Counted from the stretch's first letter, positions 44,529 through 53,750 are shown. The stretch is 64,000 nt of DNA from Fodinicurvata sediminis DSM 21159 (GCF_000420625.1 NZ_ATVH01000014.1:62001-126000); one strand, 5' to 3'. Notes: generated by a model not told the origin, from the letters alone. Program-made: numbers and translations.

Positions 44529-45227
44529 ATGACAATGCATGACAATCAGGCTCATATCCTCGTCGTCGATGATGACAAGCGGTTACGCGAACTCCTCCAT
44601 CGCTACCTGAGTGACCAGGATCTGCGTGTCAGCACCGCGGCGGATGCCGAAGAGGCCCGTGGCAAGCTTTCGGGACTGGACTTTGATCTGATCGTGCTGG
44701 ATGTCATGATGCCGGGGGAAAGCGGATACGACCTGACCCGTTGGCTGCGCCAGCAGGAACGCCAGATCCCCATACTGATGCTGACCGCCATGGAGGAAGT
44801 CGAAAGTCGTATCACGGGTCTGGAATCCGGGGCTGACGACTACCTTTCCAAGCCCTTCGAGCCGCGAGAATTGATCCTGCGCATCAATGCAATCATGCGG
44901 CGCGCCGGCCAGGCCCAGACCGACAGTGGTGGCGACAAGATATTCTTCGGCGGTTTCTCCTTCGACCTGGCGCGATCCGAACTGCGCCGCGGAGAGGCCT
45001 ATATTCACCTGACGTCGGCGGAAAGCTGCCTGCTGAAAGCCCTGGCCGAAACGCCGGGCATTCCGGTCAGCCGCGACCGCTTGGCTCAGGCCAGTCCGGA
45101 AATCGGCAACCAGCGCAGCATCGATGTCCAGATGACCCGACTGCGCCGCAAGATCGAGCCCGACAAGAAGACGCCGCGTTACCTTCAAACCGTCCGCGGA
45201 ACGGGCTACGTTCTGATGCCAGATTGA
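44529..45227 (+). CDS. petR: OmpR-family response regulator (PetR-like)
   Basis: A 232-residue two-domain regulator. The receiver domain has acidic pocket VVDDDKRLRELL, phospho-acceptor Asp in LIVLDVMMPGESG and the conserved Lys in DDYLSKPFEPREL. The C-terminal winged-helix DNA-binding domain ends VRGTGYVLMPD. It sits between the MarR and histidine-kinase genes, with the kinase as its probable partner. Its ATG could be 44529 or 44535. Confidence 0.9.
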   Translation: MTMHDNQAHILVVDDDKRLRELLHRYLSDQDLRVSTAADAEEARGKLSGLDFDLIVLDVMMPGESGYDLTRWLRQQERQIPILMLTAMEEVESRITGLESGADDYLSKPFEPRELILRINAIMRRAGQAQTDSGGDKIFFGGFSFDLARSELRRGEAYIHLTSAESCLLKALAETPGIPVSRDRLAQASPEIGNQRSIDVQMTRLRRKIEPDKKTPRYLQTVRGTGYVLMPD

Positions 45228-45300
45228 CCCAGCGCACCGTGCAGAAAGGAAGTCTCATGGAACGCCTTCCGGCCACGAGCACTCCGGACCGCCGGATAGC

Positions 45301-46686
45301 ATGAGCGACGACCCCAAGAGCATACGCCGCCCTCGCGCCCTGGGGGGCGGACAGGCAGGCCGCCGGCGCACGCGCTTCAAGCTGAAGCGGCTGATCCCGC
45401 GCAGTCTCCTGGCGCGTTCGCTGCTGATCATCATCATGCCCCTGATCCTGTTGCAGGGCATATCGACCTGGGCGTTCTATGATCGGCATTATCAGTCCAT
45501 CACCCGGCGCCTCAGCCAGGCCGTCGCCGGTGAAATCGCCTCGGTCATCGACGTTCTGGAACGCGAATCGCGCACCATGACCAACGTCCAGATGTTTGCC
45601 TTGGCGGACGCACACATGTGGCTCAACATGCGTCTGCTGCCGGATCAGGAACTGAAAGAGGTGGAAAACAAATTCTGGCCCTCTCTCCTGGACAGCCGGC
45701 TGACCCATGCCCTGCGCGAACAGCTCTGGCATCCCTATGTGGTCGATAGCCAAAGCCTGAAACATTACGTGGAGATCCAGGTGGATCTCGGCGACTCTGT
45801 CCTTCAGGTCCTGGTCCCGCGCCGCCGGCTTTTCAGCTCGACGATCTATATTTTCCTGCTTTGGATGTTTGGAAGCTCTCTGGTGCTTTCCGTCGCGGCA
45901 ACCCTCTTCATGCGCCACGAGGTTCGCCCCATACGGCGCCTGGCAAAGGCGGCAGACAACTTTGGACGCGGAGTCGATGTCACCGGCTTCCGTCCCGAGG
46001 GCGCAACGGAGGTGCGCCTGGCCGGCACGGCCTTCCTGCAGATGCAGGATCGCATCAAGCGCCAAATCCAGCAGCGCACGGACATGCTGGCCGGCGTCAG
46101 TCACGACCTGCGCACACCGCTGACCCGCATGAAACTGGAACTCGCCATGCTGGGGGATGATGCCGCCACGGAAAGCATGCGTGCGGACATCCAGCAGATG
46201 GAGCGCATGATCGAGGGCTATCTGGCGTTCGCGCGTGGAGAAGGCAGTGAGAACCCGCAGGAATGCGACATCAGTGAAATCCTGCGTCAGGTGGTCGACG
46301 AGGCACGTCGAGACGGGGCACAGGTGGACCTGCACATTGAACACTCGATGCCGACCGTTGCCCGCAAGGAGGCGTTGCGTCGCTGCCTGGCCAATCTGAT
46401 CAGCAATGCCCGCCGCTATGGAGGGAACATCTCGATCACCGGCCAGTGGTATCGCAAGGGCGTTCAGATCCTGATTGATGATGACGGCCCCGGAATTCCT
46501 GCGGAGAAGCGCGAGGATGTCTTCCGCCCCTTCTACAGGCTCGACAGTTCGCGCAACCCGGAAACCGGAGGCACGGGCCTGGGGTTGACGATCGCTCGAG
46601 ACATGATCCGCAGCCAGGGCGGTGACCTGAAACTTGAGGGCGCACCCGGCGGTGGGCTGCGTGCCAACATCTGGCTGCCGGGCTAA
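45301..46686 (+). CDS. Sensor histidine kinase (EnvZ-like)
   Basis: A 461-residue membrane kinase with two segments (about 39-61 and 180-202) around a short periplasmic domain. HAMP (RHEVRPIRRLAKAADNFGRG) is followed by the H-box GVSHDLRTPLTRMKLE, the N-box LANLISNARRYG, the G1 box DDDGPGIP and GGTGLGLTIARDM. It should phosphorylate the response regulator encoded just upstream. The signal is unknown. A basic N-terminal arm (RRPRALGGG...) precedes the first segment. Confidence 0.92.
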   Translation: MSDDPKSIRRPRALGGGQAGRRRTRFKLKRLIPRSLLARSLLIIIMPLILLQGISTWAFYDRHYQSITRRLSQAVAGEIASVIDVLERESRTMTNVQMFALADAHMWLNMRLLPDQELKEVENKFWPSLLDSRLTHALREQLWHPYVVDSQSLKHYVEIQVDLGDSVLQVLVPRRRLFSSTIYIFLLWMFGSSLVLSVAATLFMRHEVRPIRRLAKAADNFGRGVDVTGFRPEGATEVRLAGTAFLQMQDRIKRQIQQRTDMLAGVSHDLRTPLTRMKLELAMLGDDAATESMRADIQQMERMIEGYLAFARGEGSENPQECDISEILRQVVDEARRDGAQVDLHIEHSMPTVARKEALRRCLANLISNARRYGGNISITGQWYRKGVQILIDDDGPGIPAEKREDVFRPFYRLDSSRNPETGGTGLGLTIARDMIRSQGGDLKLEGAPGGGLRANIWLPG

Positions 46687-46726
46687 AGCGCCCGGCGCCA
46701 AAGCATTTTAGCTGGTAACCTGCGGC

Positions 46727-47080
46727 TCAGTGCATGCGCGAGCCGTTGGGAACCTTCTGGTTGGGTTCAGCCAGGACAACGGCTCCGTCTTCATCGGCAA
46801 ACCCCAGAACCAGGACCTCCGAAACAAACTTGCCAATCTGCTTGGGCGGGAAATTCACCACGCCCATCACCTGGCGTCCCACCAGGTCTTTGGGTGTGTA
46901 ATGCTCGGTTATCTGGGCGGACGTCTTCTTCTCACCGACCTCTGGACCGAAATCCACCCACAGCTTGTAGGCGGGTCGACGTGCCTCGGGATAAGGTTCG
47001 CAACGCACCACCGTTCCGGCGCGTATATCGACCTTTAGAAAGTCGTCGAAGGTGATGTCGTCTACTTTTTTGTCTGCCAT
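46727..47080 (-). CDS. csaA: tRNA-binding protein CsaA-like
   Basis: A 117-residue OB-fold protein with the hallmark DIRAGTVVRCEPYPEARRPAYKL, followed by GEKKTSAQITEHYTP and LVGRQVMGVVNFPPKQIG. This is the EMAP-II-like tRNA-binding fold. CsaA-type proteins bind tRNA or act as secretion-related chaperones. ATG 47080 is chosen, since the frame upstream lacks a good ribosome site. It lies convergent with the histidine kinase. Confidence 0.9.
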   Translation of the reverse strand: MADKKVDDITFDDFLKVDIRAGTVVRCEPYPEARRPAYKLWVDFGPEVGEKKTSAQITEHYTPKDLVGRQVMGVVNFPPKQIGKFVSEVLVLGFADEDGAVVLAEPNQKVPNGSRMH

Positions 47081-47124
47081 CTGTCGGGCCCCTGCCAGTT
47101 TACCGAAAAACAGACCAGCAGGGC

Positions 47125-47148
47125 CCCGGGTGCATGATGGCACCCGGG
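47125..47148. terminator. Candidate hairpin terminator after phasin
   Basis: CCCGGGTGC (47125-47133) pairs with GCACCCGGG (47140-47148) around a six-base loop. On the minus strand, where phasin is transcribed, the hairpin is followed by a TGTTTTTCGG stretch, so it may end the phasin transcript before csaA. Confidence 0.55.
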
Positions 47149-47239
47149 TTCTCTTCATTCACCACTGGCCTGAGACGGCTGGAACCTAGCAGGCCTCGCC
47201 CCGGGCATAAAGACACCCCAGACAGGCAGATGCAGGCCG

Positions 47240-47731
47240 TTATTTCTGTTCGCCGCGCTGTGTCTTTACCTCGTCAGACATCTTCTGGATCGTGCCACGC
47301 ACTTCCTCGATGCTTTCCGAAACACGCTTGTTGATCAGGTCCTGCGCTTCGCTGTTGGACTTGGCGCCCATCTCGGCCAGCTCACGCATGTTGGCAATGG
47401 CCTTCTCGAACGCCTGGCGGCAGAGTTCGGCCTGTTTCGCCATGCGATCTTCTGGCGCGCCTGAAGCGGCCATTTCGTTCATGACCTTGCTGGCTTCTTC
47501 CATGGTGGTCTGGAAGATTTCGGCCTGGCGCTGGGCCATGGCCTGAGCGCCCTCATAGGCCACACGGTTGGCATTGGTGATGGCCTCGATGTTCTTGCGC
47601 TGAGCTTCCAGAACCTGCTGGGGATCAAACCCGGGCACCTGCCAATTCTCGGCCATGCGGGAAAAGTCCATCATCTTCTGGAAATCGGTATCCAGAAAGG
47701 GATTGCTGTAGGTCTTGTCTGACTTGGCCAT
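47240..47731 (-). CDS. Phasin family protein
   Basis: A 163-residue amphipathic, largely coiled-coil protein. FLDTDFQKMMDFSRM, a long helix AQRQAEIFQTTMEEASKVMNE and LINKRVSESIEEVRGTI are typical of phasins that coat polyhydroxyalkanoate granules. ATG 47731 follows GGAGAACG. It neighbours a TetR/COQ9-like gene on the same strand, so that protein could control it. Confidence 0.85.
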   Translation of the reverse strand: MAKSDKTYSNPFLDTDFQKMMDFSRMAENWQVPGFDPQQVLEAQRKNIEAITNANRVAYEGAQAMAQRQAEIFQTTMEEASKVMNEMAASGAPEDRMAKQAELCRQAFEKAIANMRELAEMGAKSNSEAQDLINKRVSESIEEVRGTIQKMSDEVKTQRGEQK

Positions 47732-47829
47732 GATCGTTCTCCTCAAGCCGTGGGTGACATTCTATCGCGCATGGTAACAAGTTATGCTGCGCCGCACAAT
47801 AATGAATATTGTGCACCGCAACATAACTG

Positions 47830-48471
47830 TCAACCGGGGGCTCCTGCGCTGCCTTCCTGGCCTGCAGGCTGATCCTGTGTGGTCCGGGTCCGGCGTCGGC
47901 TGCGCAGACGCCCCAGGAAGTTATCCGCTCGTGCCAGGGCTTGATCCAGGGCGGCCATGGTCTTGGCCATGTCTTCGCTTCCATCCTTCAACCAGACCCT
48001 CAGAACCGAGAGATAGATTGCCGAAAGCCCCTTCACACGTACCACCCCGCGCCAGCCACCGGCCGACAGTCCTGCCGCTTCCAACATCCAGGCCATGGAA
48101 CGCCCCAAACCTGGCAATGAACAAAGCGCGCTTACCGGCTGACAACGATAGGAATCGAGGATATTGCCGATTGCCGCCTTGTGACGGGACAACTCGTCGA
48201 AGCGGCGCATTATCACATCGAAGAGCCGGTCCCTGGCAGAGCCATCCATGTCTATGGCAGCGCTGTCCGCCAGGACGGCTGCATCGACTTCACGCGCATA
48301 GGCCGAGAGGATGGCCTGCTTGTTGCCGAAACGTTCGTGAATCGCTGCCAACGTCACGCCGGCCTCGCTGGCGATCTCGGACAGGCTTATATCCAGCCAG
48401 TCGCGTTGTGCTGCCAGCTTGAGGGTGGCGTCGATGATCTTTCGATTGGGATCCTGTTTACGGGTCGCCAT
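47830..48471 (-). CDS. TetR-like protein with a COQ9-like C-terminal half
   Basis: A 213-residue protein. The N-terminal HTH (KIIDATLKLAAQRDWLDISL, SEIASEAGVTLAAIHERFGN) follows the TetR pattern. The C-terminal LSAIYLSVLRVWLKDGSED followed by TMAALDQALARADN is reminiscent of the COQ9/ubiquinone-biosynthesis family, which shares the TetR fold. It could be a transcription factor for the adjacent phasin gene or a lipid-binding COQ9 relative. ATG 48471 is preceded by AAGGAGG. Confidence 0.75.
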   Translation of the reverse strand: MATRKQDPNRKIIDATLKLAAQRDWLDISLSEIASEAGVTLAAIHERFGNKQAILSAYAREVDAAVLADSAAIDMDGSARDRLFDVIMRRFDELSRHKAAIGNILDSYRCQPVSALCSLPGLGRSMAWMLEAAGLSAGGWRGVVRVKGLSAIYLSVLRVWLKDGSEDMAKTMAALDQALARADNFLGRLRSRRRTRTTQDQPAGQEGSAGAPG

Positions 48472-48528
48472 AGCGTCACGCCTCCTTGTTCTCCCCAACA
48501 GGTAGGCACAACAAGGCCGGAATCCAAG

Positions 48529-49011
48529 TCAATCGCGGCGAATGTCGCTGTAGTCCGTTTCGGTCACTTTGGCCAATTCAGCAGGCGTAAGGCGAAAAAC
48601 GGCGTTCGGCGTGCCTGCAGCCGCCCAGATCTCCGAATGAAGCTTCAGATCCTGATCCAGAAGGATTCTTGGCTGCTGGCTATGCCCAACCGGCGGGACG
48701 CCTCCAATGGCGTATCCGGTCTTCTCGCGCACGAAGGCTGCATCGGCCTTTGCCACCGCTTGCCCCAACAACTGTTCCAGCTTGCCCTCATCGACACGAT
48801 TGACGCCACTGGCCACGACCAGCAGCGCCTCATCCCGCTCGGGCAATCGGAAGATCAGGGATTTGGCAATCTGGGCAACGCTGCAGCCGATCGCGCTCGC
48901 CGCCTCCTGAGCCGTACGCGTACCTTCTGGAAAGCTGCGTATGTCACAGTCCAGTCCATGTGCCGCCAGCGCTTGTTGAACGCGGCCAGCCGCCCGCGCC
49001 AGGATGGACAT
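48529..49011 (-). CDS. YbaK/EbsC family aminoacyl-tRNA deacylase
   Basis: A 160-residue protein with SIGCSVAQIAKSLIFR, LLVVASGVNRVDEGKLEQLL and YAIGGVPPVGH, the conserved pocket of YbaK/ProX deacylases that clear mischarged tRNA. The preferred substrate (Ala-tRNAPro or Cys-tRNAPro) cannot be assigned. Its start overlaps the proC stop by one base, so the two are likely co-transcribed. Confidence 0.92.
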   Translation of the reverse strand: MSILARAAGRVQQALAAHGLDCDIRSFPEGTRTAQEAASAIGCSVAQIAKSLIFRLPERDEALLVVASGVNRVDEGKLEQLLGQAVAKADAAFVREKTGYAIGGVPPVGHSQQPRILLDQDLKLHSEIWAAAGTPNAVFRLTPAELAKVTETDYSDIRRD

Positions 49012-49829
49012 TACGACGCAAGCTCGCGGCTGCGCCGCGTGGCCTCGGCAATGGCCTTCACCATCAAGGGCTCCAGACCGTCTTCGGCCATAAGTACGGC
49101 AAGCGCCTCGACAGTCGTCCCCCCGGGACTACTGACATTCTTGCGCAGCTGTGCCGGGGTTTCCGAAGACTGGTGCACAAGTTCGCCGGCGCCCGTCACT
49201 GTTGCACGGGCTATGCGTTCGGCGACCTCCTTGGGCAGCCCGGCCTCTTCTCCCGCCTTGGCGAGGCACTCGATCATGTAGAAGACATAGGCTGGACCAC
49301 CCCCTGAAACGGCGGTCACGGCATTCATCTGATCCTCGTCCTCGACCCAGTCGGCCACCCCCACAGCCGACATGAGTTCCTGGCAGAACTGGCGTTGCGT
49401 CTTGCCAACGGCTGCATTGGCCACCAAGACACTGACCCCGCGTCCGACAGCCGCCGGAGTGTTGGGCATGGCACGCACGATAGCCGCTTCATCGCCTAGA
49501 TGGCTCTCGAAATAGTCGATGGTCTTGCCAGCCGCTATGGACAGGAAGACCGTATCCGGATTCACAAGGCCGCGCAGCTGTGGCAGGGCCTCGTCCATCT
49601 GCTGCGGCTTGACCGCCAGCATGACCAGCGCCGGTCTTAAATCCGCAGGCAACTCGGAAACTGCCCCCACATGATTGAGGGAGGCGGAGCCAAAGGGCTC
49701 CAGGGCGGCAGGATTGGGATCAACGATATAGACATCCTTCGCGTCGACACCGCGCTCCAGCCAGCCTGACAGCAACGCACCTCCCATCTTGCCACAGCCG
49801 ATCAGCAGCAGCGGACCCGTAACCTTCAT
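49011..49829 (-). CDS. proC: Pyrroline-5-carboxylate reductase
   Basis: A 272-residue enzyme that makes proline from pyrroline-5-carboxylate with NADPH. The N-terminal Rossmann motif is LLIGCGKMGGALLSGW. MLAVKPQQMDEALP, RAMPNTPAAVGRGVSVL and GGGPAYVFYMIECLA are all as in the family, and SPGGTTVEALAVL forms the catalytic C-terminal helix region. It sits between the YbjN and YbaK genes in one operon. Confidence 0.95.
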   Translation of the reverse strand: MKVTGPLLLIGCGKMGGALLSGWLERGVDAKDVYIVDPNPAALEPFGSASLNHVGAVSELPADLRPALVMLAVKPQQMDEALPQLRGLVNPDTVFLSIAAGKTIDYFESHLGDEAAIVRAMPNTPAAVGRGVSVLVANAAVGKTQRQFCQELMSAVGVADWVEDEDQMNAVTAVSGGGPAYVFYMIECLAKAGEEAGLPKEVAERIARATVTGAGELVHQSSETPAQLRKNVSSPGGTTVEALAVLMAEDGLEPLMVKAIAEATRRSRELAS

Positions 49830-49835
49830 CTTGTC

Positions 49836-50336
49836 TTATGCCTCTCCAATCGTGTCCATCATGGCGGCCGTCAGGGCCTCATCAACCGGGCGGCCGCCCC
49901 ACACCACCATCTGCAGTGCAGGATAGAGACGTTCGCATTCAAGCAACGCCGTGTCGAGCAGGTCTTCAAGCTGCTCGACCGATATGCCGCTCGTGCCACG
50001 CAAGGGAATGGTATGGCGGAACAGGATCGCGCCATCGTCAGGGCCATAATCGAAATGGCCCAACCAGAGACGTTCGTTTGCAGCGGCCAGCAATTCGAAC
50101 ACGGCACTGCGCCGGGTCGCGGCCACACGCGCCTCGATATGACACGAGAGATACATGGCGCCGACATCTGCCTGCCAGAGTGCGCAGACATTGTAGTCAC
50201 ACCACTGTCCAGCCACCTGGACGATCAGTTCCGAGTCGCTGGAGCGGTCATGAATCCAGTCATTGGCAGCAACCAGCTCCTCGAACAGATCGAGTGGATT
50301 GGCGGAAATACGGGACGGTTCGACAAGCAGACTCAT
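49836..50336 (-). CDS. YbjN domain-containing protein
   Basis: A 166-residue protein of the YbjN family (a chaperone-like fold resembling type III secretion chaperones). SRISANPLDLFEELVAANDW, DYNVCALWQADVGAMYLSCHI and ANERLWLGHFDY are typical. Function is unknown; family members affect motility and stress responses in enteric bacteria. Its stop is seven bases from the proC start. Confidence 0.85.
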   Translation of the reverse strand: MSLLVEPSRISANPLDLFEELVAANDWIHDRSSDSELIVQVAGQWCDYNVCALWQADVGAMYLSCHIEARVAATRRSAVFELLAAANERLWLGHFDYGPDDGAILFRHTIPLRGTSGISVEQLEDLLDTALLECERLYPALQMVVWGGRPVDEALTAAMMDTIGEA

Positions 50337-50491
50337 GGAGTGCCTCCACTTTGCGCCCAGACGCTGATCCGGAAGCGATCAGGTATTTCAGGGCCTTGCC
50401 GGGGGTAGCCCTAGATGTCGTCAACCCGAGGGATCACCCCACCAGATATAGCGTGCCAAATTCCCTGAAGGGACGCAACACAGGATAGCGC

Positions 50492-50878
50492 TCAACTTGA
50501 GTCTTTCTTCGCCCCGGTCCTGCTCCTGCTTGTCGATGCGGCAGCACCGGACGTAGCTGAGGCGCTCTTGCCTGACGCTGAGCGAGTCGACGTCTTCTTG
50601 CCGGTCTTGCTGGCTGAAGACGGCTTTTCGAGTTTGGCCAACCTCGTTTCCAAAGCAGCCACGCGTTCGGCCAGGTCTTCCTGTTCCGCACGGGCCTTTG
50701 CCGCCATGGCCTCGACAACTTCATATTCCTCGCGCGTCACCAGATCCATGCCGGCCAGCATCTTTTCCAGGTGGGCGCGCAGCCGCCCCTCGGCCTCGGC
50801 ACGAACATCGCTGGCGACACCTGCAGCGCCGCCGAACACCCGTGCCAGGTCATCGAACAGTCGATTCTGGGATTGCAT
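50492..50878 (-). CDS. Ubiquinone biosynthesis accessory factor UbiK family protein
   Basis: A 128-residue BMFP-family protein. The N-terminal amphipathic part MQSQNRLFDDLARVFGGAAG is followed by a coiled coil (EEYEVVEAMAAKARAEQEDL then RVAALETRLAKLE), both typical of the UbiK/BMFP family that helps the ubiquinone-making complex. A Ser/Lys/Ala-rich tail of about 40 residues follows and is probably disordered. Start ATG 50878 is chosen. It is divergent from lgt. Confidence 0.85.
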   Translation of the reverse strand: MQSQNRLFDDLARVFGGAAGVASDVRAEAEGRLRAHLEKMLAGMDLVTREEYEVVEAMAAKARAEQEDLAERVAALETRLAKLEKPSSASKTGKKTSTRSASGKSASATSGAAASTSRSRTGAKKDSS

Positions 50879-51017
50879 CAACCGCACTCCTTCTTGCTCC
50901 CGTGACAGGCTCAGGGTAACGCAGGCGCGCGATCTTGCCACTGCCCTTTTCTTGCGTCATGGCGCCGCCTATAACAAACGGCATAACCGCTTGCTGAATA
51001 AGGATCGACGGACCGCA

Positions 51018-51842
51018 ATGCAGGATCTTCTACTCTGGGGCGCACTTACCTTCCCGCAATTCGACCCCGTGGCCCTGGAGATCGGCCCGCTTGCCATTCG
51101 CTGGTATGCGCTTTCCTATATCGTTGGCCTGCTCGGCGCCTGGTTCTATTGCCGTTACCTGGTCACCGTTTCCCCGGCTGGCCTGACACGCGAAGCCATC
51201 GACGACTTCCTGCTGTGGGCAACGCTTGGCGTGATCCTGGGGGGCCGACTGGGATATGTGCTCTTCTATCAGCCAGGCTATTATGTTCACCATCCCCAGG
51301 AAATCCTCTACCTCTGGCAGGGCGGCATGGCCTTTCACGGCGGGTTGATTGGCGTGATTGTTGCCATCATTCTGTTCGAGCGCAAACGTGGCGTGGCCTT
51401 CATGTCCCTGACGGACATCGTTGCTTGCGCGGCGCCGATTGGATTGTTCCTCGGACGCATCGCCAATTTCATAAACGGCGAGCTCTTCGGCCGACCAAGT
51501 GACGTTCCCTGGGCGATGGTCTTTCCCGGCGGAGGACCGGAGCCACGCCACCCCAGCCAGCTTTATCAGGCTGGCCTCGAAGGCCTGTTGCTGTTTCTTC
51601 TGCTTTTCATCCTGATGCGTTTCGGAGCCTTGAAATGCCGGGGCCTGCTTTCTGGCAGCTTCCTTGCCGGCTATGGCCTGGCGCGTTTCATTGGCGAATT
51701 CTTCAGGGCTCCTGATGCCCACCTGGGCTATCTGACCGGCGGCCTCACCATGGGACAGTTGCTATCACTTCCCATGCTTCTCGCCGGCTTGGCCCTTGTG
51801 GTCTGGGCACGACGCAACTGCGCAGGAGACCGTGCCTCATGA
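51018..51842 (+). CDS. lgt: Prolipoprotein diacylglyceryl transferase
   Basis: A 274-residue inner-membrane enzyme that attaches diacylglycerol to the lipobox Cys of lipoproteins. LAIRWYALSYIVG is at the front, and MAFHGGLIGVIVAI with GRIANFINGELFGRPSDVPW form the Lgt signature, including the conserved His/Asn/Glu. It starts at ATG 51018 and overlaps the MidA-type gene through ATGA at its end. Confidence 0.96.
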   Translation: MQDLLLWGALTFPQFDPVALEIGPLAIRWYALSYIVGLLGAWFYCRYLVTVSPAGLTREAIDDFLLWATLGVILGGRLGYVLFYQPGYYVHHPQEILYLWQGGMAFHGGLIGVIVAIILFERKRGVAFMSLTDIVACAAPIGLFLGRIANFINGELFGRPSDVPWAMVFPGGGPEPRHPSQLYQAGLEGLLLFLLLFILMRFGALKCRGLLSGSFLAGYGLARFIGEFFRAPDAHLGYLTGGLTMGQLLSLPMLLAGLALVVWARRNCAGDRAS

Positions 51843-52957
51843 GCAATGCGCTCTGGGATAGCCTCGTTCGGCGCATACGCGCGCAAGGCCCGATCACGGT
51901 TGCCGACTACATGAGCGAGGCGCTTTCGCATCCAGAGCACGGCTACTATCAAAAGCAGGATCCATTCGGTCACGCCGGCGACTTCATCACAGCGCCCGAG
52001 ATAAGCCAGATGTTCGGCGAACTTATCGGATTGTGGTGCGCTGACACCTGGCAGGCCCAGGGAAGCCCCCAAGCCTGCGCCTTGGTGGAACTGGGGCCAG
52101 GGCGCGGCACCCTGATGTCCGATGTTCTGCGTGCCGCCCGGACTCTGCCTGAATTCGGGCAGGCCCTGGAGGTGCATCTGGTCGAAACCAGCCCGGTCTT
52201 GCGCCGCTTACAGCAGGAAAATCTGGCGGCGCAGACGCAACCAACCTGGCACGAAGGTCTCGAGTACCTCCCGCGCCGCCCGGCTTTCTTCCTGGCCAAT
52301 GAATTCTTCGATGCCTTGCCGGTTCATCAGTATCAGCGCAGCGAAACCGGATGGCATGAACGCCTGGTAGGCCTGGAGGATGACGGCCAGAGCCTGGCGT
52401 TCGGCCTGTCAGGGCCGCTGCCGGACTCCCTGTGCCAGGATTTTCCCGATTGCAGCCCGGGCGAAGTTGTGGAGGTTTGCCCGGCGGCACGAAGCTATGC
52501 GGATATCATGGCACGGCATGTCTGCCGGTATGGAGGCGCGGCCCTCTGGATCGATTACGGTCATGACCGCACGGCTGCAGGCGACAGCTTGCAGGCCGTG
52601 AAGCAGCACAATTACCATCCCGTTCTCACGGATCCGGGCGAAGCCGACCTGACGGCCCATGTCGATTTCGGCGCTTTGAAAAGGACTGCAGAATCCGCCG
52701 GCGCAAGGCCCCACGGCCCCATTGGGCAAGGCCCATTCCTCAAGTCCCTGGGCATCGAGACTCGCGCCAGCCTTCTGGGCGAAGCTGCAACTCCGGACCA
52801 GCGCGCGGTCCTGGCCGCTGCGCTGCAGCGCCTGACAGCTCCCGAGCAGATGGGTACACTCTTCCGTGTCATGGGCGTAACGCACCCCCACGCACCGACA
52901 CCCGCCGGTTTTCCGGTAACCGAGGCTGACAGCACCGAGGGAAGGGCCACTGGATGA
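51839..52957 (+). CDS. MidA/NDUFAF7-type SAM-dependent methyltransferase
   Basis: A 372-residue methyltransferase: GPITVADYMSEALSHPEHGYY, then LVELGPGRGTLMSDVLRA for SAM and FFLANEFFDALPVHQY, the signature of the DUF185/MidA family. The human relative NDUFAF7 methylates an arginine of complex I, so a complex I role is plausible, not shown. It overlaps lgt and pgeF by four bases each (ATGA), so the four-gene run is a single operon. Confidence 0.92.
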   Translation: MSNALWDSLVRRIRAQGPITVADYMSEALSHPEHGYYQKQDPFGHAGDFITAPEISQMFGELIGLWCADTWQAQGSPQACALVELGPGRGTLMSDVLRAARTLPEFGQALEVHLVETSPVLRRLQQENLAAQTQPTWHEGLEYLPRRPAFFLANEFFDALPVHQYQRSETGWHERLVGLEDDGQSLAFGLSGPLPDSLCQDFPDCSPGEVVEVCPAARSYADIMARHVCRYGGAALWIDYGHDRTAAGDSLQAVKQHNYHPVLTDPGEADLTAHVDFGALKRTAESAGARPHGPIGQGPFLKSLGIETRASLLGEAATPDQRAVLAAALQRLTAPEQMGTLFRVMGVTHPHAPTPAGFPVTEADSTEGRATG

Positions 52958-53721
52958 AACTGACGTCTCCTGTCCTGACCGAGCGGGCCGAAGTGAAGCA
53001 TGGCTTCTTCACGCGACAAGGCGGCGTGAGCGAAGGCATCTACGCATCGCTCAACTGCGGCCTGGGCAGCCAGGACAATCCCGAAGCCGTTGCCGAGAAC
53101 AGGCGACTGGCTGCAGAGCAATTGGGCATCATCTCGGAGTGCCTTCTGACCTGTTATCAATTCCATTCGACGGAAGTGGCCCGGGTAAAGCACCCCTGGG
53201 GACCGGATGGTCCGCAGCGCGCCGATGCCCTGGTCACGGACCGGCCCGGACTGGCCATCGGCATTCTGACAGCCGATTGCCTTCCTGTCCTGCTGGCCGA
53301 CGGCCAAGCAGGCGTAATCGGGGCTGCACATGCAGGTTGGAAAGGCGCATTGACAGGCATACTGGAAGCAACCCTGCAGGCGATGCAGGATCTGGGCGCT
53401 CGGTTGGACCGGATTACGGCGGCCACAGGCCCCGCCATAGCTGTCGAGTCCTATGAAGTCGGGCCGGAATTCCGCGACCACTTCCTGGAACAGGATCCGG
53501 CCCATGATCACTTTTTCACAACCGGTCCGGCAGAACGGCCGCATTTCGACCTCAAGGCCTTTGCCCAGGCAAGGCTGCACGCCAGCGGGGTTCGTGACGT
53601 GGACGTCCTGCCTCAGGACACCTGCAGCGAACCGGATCAATTCTTCAGCTATCGCCGTGCCACCCATCGCGGGGAGACGGACTACGGACGCAGCCTTTCA
53701 GCCATCTGTCTTGCCGAGTGA
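52954..53721 (+). CDS. pgeF: Peptidoglycan editing factor PgeF (YfiH/polyphenol oxidase family)
   Basis: A 255-residue protein: KHGFFTRQGGVSEGIYASLN, then ADCLPVLLADG and GAAHAGWKGALTGIL, the His/Cys metal site of this family. It was once called a laccase-like enzyme; PgeF is now known to prevent incorporation of L-Ser for L-Ala in peptidoglycan precursors. It starts at the ATGA overlap with the methyltransferase gene. Confidence 0.92.
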   Translation: MKLTSPVLTERAEVKHGFFTRQGGVSEGIYASLNCGLGSQDNPEAVAENRRLAAEQLGIISECLLTCYQFHSTEVARVKHPWGPDGPQRADALVTDRPGLAIGILTADCLPVLLADGQAGVIGAAHAGWKGALTGILEATLQAMQDLGARLDRITAATGPAIAVESYEVGPEFRDHFLEQDPAHDHFFTTGPAERPHFDLKAFAQARLHASGVRDVDVLPQDTCSEPDQFFSYRRATHRGETDYGRSLSAICLAE

Positions 53722-53750
53722 GGCCTGGTTCATAACGGGGAGAAGAAAGC

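Noticed and set aside
45067-46701. A 544-codon minus-strand frame opposite the sensor kinase
   Set aside because: It overlaps a complete, motif-supported kinase gene and has no recognisable domain.
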